Source: Protonemura montana (Eukaryota; Arthropoda; Insecta; Plecoptera; Nemouridae). From it: 64,000 nucleotides of DNA. The DNA is taken from contig OX387606.1 in NCBI GenBank assembly GCA_947568835.1, forward strand, positions 2,542,001 to 2,606,000, given 5' to 3'. The notes below the pieces were generated by a model. That model was not told the origin of the DNA. It saw nothing but the letters and a program-made list of their open reading frames with translations, and searched no databases. The stretch's first letter is position 1. The number at the start of each line of letters is the position of its first letter. Positions 59,806 to 64,000 of the stretch are shown in pieces. Made by a program: the position numbers and the translations under genes.

Positions 59806-61442
59806 ATCGAACCCTTCACTACTTTGAAAATTACTTTTGATAATTAACAAATATTACAATTTAAGTGGCAAATTACCGCACCTATTTGCTGCCTTGTCGC
59901 TTTTAGAAATCTTAATGTTATCTTTTAATGAAGCGGCGTAGTAAAGTCAGGAATGACAAGAACGCACTTTCGTAATAGTATGTTTTGTTTAACTTTTTGT
60001 CGTTTAAGTTACATGCCAGATCTTGGCATCGAAATGTTTGTGTTCAAATTTTTGTTTATTGGTAAGTTTTACAATTAAACGTGTTGTTTATTAATTTGCC
60101 AGTTTTATAATTACCTTTTTGGTAACTTTTCAATGAGTAAACTCATGGGTTATGAGTTTCTTATGAGTTTCTTATGAGTAAATCAAGAGTTACTTTGAGT
60201 TACTTTGCAATTCGTTACAACGAGTAACCAGCGCCTTGAAAATTGGTCCAACTTGTGATTTGTGAGGGAATACGTTTGTGTAACAAAGCAGGACTTTATG
60301 ATTATCAATATTATCTATATATAATTATAATTTATAATATATATAATATATACTTATTTATTTATTAATCAGAATAATAAATATATATTTATACATATAA
60401 TTTTCTCTAAATATGTATATAATCTTATATCTTATATCTTATATCTACATCTTATAATGTAGAATATAATTAAACATCTTAATTTACTTAACCTGGGAGA
60501 AAATAAATATTTATTCATTCTTCACTGTCATAAAGGCGGTGATGAAGTTCTTTCCACCTTCTTGCAAATAAGCTCGTATTGGCAAATGTTCTAAGAAAGA
60601 AAGTTTTTATAAATCAACACTTTTTCTGTGGTTCTTATTCGGAAAAATCTGCAACATCAACCATTGTTGTCGGTAAAATAGTTAATCAATAGCTTTTTTT
60701 TTGGCGAAGGCGCCTTGACTCTGACTTGGTGCAGGTTAAAAACATTTTCTAATTAGATGTTCCCAAGCAAACAACGAACTAACGTTCTGTACCTACGTTT
60801 CTACCACTGAATGACCAGTCGTTACACTACGAAAAGCCGATTTCTATATAAATTTATATGAAACAGATTTATACAATTATGTTGTTCCTTTCCATTTTTT
60901 CATTCACATCCGCTCCGTTATCCATTTCCTAAAACTTTTCAAATTCCTCATCCCTTTTTCGTCGAGACCATTAATTCAATTCCAATCTTCAAAACCTTTT
61001 TCTACAATCCCAATGCCCTTCTTCAATTTAAATCAATTTAAAAAATGTAATAAATTTAAATTCATGCCCAACTTTACCATCTCTAATCTCTTGTCACCTT
61101 CCACGCATTCCACTCCCAAAAGGATTTAAACCACAGATTTTTAAACGTGAACCTTGTTATTTTTTTAATTCGTCACATTTTACTTTCTAAATTTCTTTAT
61201 TCGTACTTGTGTATATTCTGTCTGTTATTTCAATTTCTTCCTCGATTTGTCTCTCATCTGTTTTCTCTTTGCGTTCATCATCGTCTTTGTTTTCTGTTTT
61301 CTCAACATTATTTCTTTCTTCCGTTCCATTTCCTTCCTTAATAACCTCATTTCGACGTTCTTTTTTACCATTGTCTTCATCATCTTTCCTTGTTATTAAA
61401 ATTCATTGTTCAACTAATCTAACGCTTTCTGAAACCAAGCAG
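59806..61442. other. Intergenic or intronic AT-rich DNA
   Basis: Low-complexity TA-rich DNA at about 60300-60480, then pyrimidine-rich sequence. No exon recognised. It may be an intron of the polycystin-like gene, whose 5' end is not found here. Confidence 0.5.
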
Positions 61443-61747
61443 CAAGCATGACAATCTACGCATCACCTCCAGCAGCTGCTTTCGAAATAACTGATATAAA
61501 TTGCATTGGGATGTACATCCCAATTAGCACTGATCGGTACGGTGTGACTTCCCAAGTCGATCTCACCTGGATGGACATGGATGCACTCTGTCGATCAAAT
61601 TTCCCGGGGTACGCGTTAATCACCGACGTCTACCGTTTCACGCCCAGGGAATTGGGTCTGTGTCCCGAAGGTTCTATCGTAGCGATCGCCAAAGAGATTC
61701 AACCCTACGGCGTCAAATGGTACAAGGCTGACAATGACGACGATCAG
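61443..61747 (+). CDS. Polycystin-1-like receptor, exon a (5' boundary uncertain)
   Basis: Encodes CIGMYIPISTDRYGV, TWMDMDALCRSNFPGYALI and ELGLCPEGSIVA. The cysteine and aromatic spacing recalls a C-type-lectin-like or Link fold, but I cannot assign it firmly. An ATG at 61448 could be a start, but an acceptor-like CAG ends at 61442, so an internal exon is as likely. The end, DDDQ with GTTTGG donor, is phase 0. Confidence 0.6.
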
Positions 61748-62244
61748 GTTTGGCATTTTTTTCTTATTTGCTAACTTAATAACTTATCATTACATATTGA
61801 ATTATGAACACGTCTTTAATGCAACAGCGCAAGGTGGAGATAGGTGTTCAAATCCGCGATTTGGTACATTATTTAAAGAGATAAATAGTGATAATAATAA
61901 TAAAGTGTCTTACTCATTGCAAGCATGAGACAATGAACATTTTAGTATACATTTTATAACAGCAAGAAATGCCTGTTTATGGCAGAAAGTCCGTAATTTT
62001 ACAAAACCTCGTTTATCATTTTTATTTCCTTAATCTTCGCCAAAAATAAAATCAAACTTCTAAACCTTTACCCTAAAAATAAGAGTCTCGCATTGAAAAC
62101 AGGCGTACTCTCTCAAGAAATACCGATTCGTTTTCCTTAGGTTAGCTTTTTTGAAATTTATATTGCAACTCAAAACATCGATTTCTTTCTTTAATCTGCT
62201 AAGATGGTTAGTAACGCTTGTTTTTTTTCTGTCTGTCACACCAG

Positions 62245-62782
62245 ACAACAGACACGGGATTGTCCAAGCAATCGAGTCCAAATGCCAGCGTCAGCGCAAT
62301 TCACTGGCCGAATCCCGAGCCATTTACCGTAGACAATGAGCCCATGTTCCGCTGTGGCGTCTGCCAACTGATGCGAAGGTTGAACGTCGTCACTCAGGGC
62401 GTTTACCCACCACACAACAACTCAGAGTACGCCTACGACCTTGAGCTAATTAGCGACGACAGCGTCGACGACGTCGGTCTCGTGGCTAACGGCAGCGACC
62501 TCACGAACCGGTTGCTAAAAGACATGGCAGAGGTTTTCAACATTTCGGTCAAAGCATTGCGTTGGCATGGAGCGAAGTTGAACGATGACCGCAAGGCCGT
62601 GGTGCATGTCTACTACGACCGAGAGGATGGCAAAATGGATTGGGACCAGTACCTCCGCCGAGACGATCAGTACTTTACTGCGACGGCGGTCTCCAGCTTC
62701 AAAGTGACGACCATCAAGCTCAGTACGGAATGTATGCAAGGAAAAATCTTAAAGAACACTATACGGGAGCCTATTCTGACAG
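62245..62782 (+). CDS. Polycystin-1-like receptor, exon b
   Basis: Phase 0 start after GTCACACCAG: SAIHWPNPEPFTVDNEP, FRCGVCQLMRRLN, then SEYAYDLELISDDSVDD and VFNISVKALRWHG. The first part seems to finish the Cys-containing domain of exon a. Ends in phase 1 at GTATGC (ILTG), which fits exon c. Ectodomain, with N-glycosylation sequons such as NAS, NGS and NIS. Confidence 0.75.
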
Positions 62783-62880
62783 GTATGCTTAGCCAAAAAT
62801 TATTAATATATAAAAGTTAGTTAACAATATAAATCTAAGTAAAAGGTCAGCTAATTTTCTTCCTTTTTTTACTAACGCAG

Positions 62881-64000
62881 GAGACATCGACATCAAAGTC
62901 GATCGACTTAAGGTGCATGTTAAGTGCAAGGAGTGCTATTGGGACGCCAAGATGGAGGGTGCCGTCTGGAGTGATCCCACAGAATGGTCGATCGAATGGG
63001 AGCCGTGCGATACGAGCGGCGAGTACATTTTCCAGCTGCGTAAGATGAGAGGTCACGCCCTAAAGTTGGCGCTAAGAAATGTGGACGTCCAGGCGGCAAT
63101 GTCCTTCAACCTTCTGTTGGATGGCGTGAATCCTCGGTACACCATTAAGAGTATTGCGGAAATAGCAAACTTTTTGATTGTCATCCATACTCAAGACACC
63201 TACGTAGCTACCGCTGGCGGTGTAATGGCATATAAAATTCTTTTACACTTGGGACTTTTTTTTTTGAGACAACCTCTGAAAGGTGTTCAGATTACAAACT
63301 TTATCCACACCAAGTACGTGCACGTTTTGGTCACAACTCTTCTCCCAGACGACCCAGTTGCTGGCTTCGCTCTAACGCTAGCCACCAACGAAACAGGCAA
63401 CCTATCGCAAGGAATGGTTCTAACTATCGCCAACTTAAGCTCGCCACCCAGCACGTCTCACGTAGTGGTGACCGTATCGACCTCAATTGCCTCGACGGCG
63501 TCTCGCTTGGTGATCTTTACAATGGCCGCTCATCTCGACACTAACGACCGACCGTCGCTGGACGCCAGCATGGGCAGCTGGATGGCTATCGTGCAGGTGG
63601 CGTTCACGCGAAATGCGTCGCTCGGCGGGGACGCGGACTTTGTCGACATTGCGTTCAAGCCAGCGTTTCGCAACCCATCGCAACGGGGGAAGTGCGCCGA
63701 GAAGAACTACGACACGGACGAGTGGCTCGGAGACCAGTGTCGCATCCTCAAATCGACGCGAAACGACATGCTTGTGTGCCGATGCACGAGGATCTTCTTC
63801 CAGGAAACTGATGATACCATTGGCAGTTACCTCATCTACGGGTTTGACGCCAGCCTGAGTAGCTACCTTTCCAATAATCTCACTCTCATTATAGTGATTG
63901 TCATAGTCAGTGTTATGTCTATTCTGGGTCTTTTTACCGTAATTCTCACCGGCATTTGTTTCCCCGCGTGGCGGAAGGATCAAGGACACAAAATCTTCAT
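62881..64000 (+). CDS. Polycystin-1-like receptor, exon c (runs off the window)
   Basis: Phase 1 start after ACTAACGCAG. Open for all 1120 nt, about 373 residues. Ectodomain sequence includes CKECYWDAKMEG and WSIEWEPC. A GPS-like motif follows: DEWLGDQCRIL then VCRCTRIFF (about 63690-63800). After about 25 residues comes a hydrophobic helix, LTLIIVIVIVSVMSILG to ICF (about 63879-63960). AWRKDQGHK follows, resembling the basic stretch after TM1 in polycystin-1 proteins. A PLAT domain would be expected next but is outside. An adhesion GPCR is the alternative. Partial gene. Confidence 0.75.

Noticed and set aside
61443-61747. Firm call of a C-type lectin or Link domain
   Set aside because: Cysteine and aromatic spacing is suggestive only; a profile search is needed.
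63220-63282. A 63-bp in-frame intron within the polycystin-like exon c
   Set aside because: GT and AG are present, and a 10-T run precedes the AG, but the frame is open through it and 63 bp is very short; left as coding, with doubt.

Overview
The window is metazoan nuclear DNA. It shows GT-AG introns, small GC-rich exons in AT-rich introns, extracellular-matrix domain modules, 5S-rRNA-derived and tRNA-derived short interspersed elements, a hAT transposon, a LINE relic and very many minisatellites. The exons and proteins point to a (probably marine) invertebrate. The phylum cannot be settled from the sequence alone.

The main gene is agrin, on the + strand from about 12789 to 58353. I assembled 29 coding exons by hand. 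Every splice phase matches its neighbour and the summed length is an exact multiple of three (1767 codons plus stop from the ATG at 12789). The order of domains is: signal peptide; follistatin/Kazal modules FS1-FS7; a lustrin-like Cys-rich module; a Cys-Cys module joined to laminin-EGF 1; laminin-EGF 2; a last FS module; a Ser/Thr-rich linker; an EB-like Cys-rich module; EGF; LamG1; EGF-EGF; LamG2; EGF; LamG3. This is the agrin plan, but the exons lack the SEA domain and the N-terminal NtA domain of vertebrate agrin. A 144-nt phase 2-2 exon sits in LamG3 at the place where vertebrate agrin carries the functional z splice insert.

About 3.1 kb downstream, on the same strand, begin three exons (61443-64000, running off the edge) of a polycystin-1-like receptor with a degenerate GPS motif and a first transmembrane helix.

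The region before agrin (1-12788) holds no convincing gene. It holds minisatellites with units of 36, 78, 41, 91, 47, 16 and 8 bp. The last, a 1.4-kb TGTGACAT array, ends about 40 bp before the agrin start codon. Agrin introns are equally repeat-rich: arrays of 46, 76, 64, 21, 6, 5, 48, 36, 26, 72, 60, 91, 47 and 41 bp, about 13 copies or fragments of a 5S-headed SINE, a tRNA-like element with inverted-repeat flanks, a MITE-like inverted repeat, a complete non-autonomous hAT element with 8-bp target duplication, and LINE debris. Roughly a quarter of the window is tandem repeat. Several arrays touch splice sites or promoter-proximal DNA, so they may matter to how agrin is expressed.
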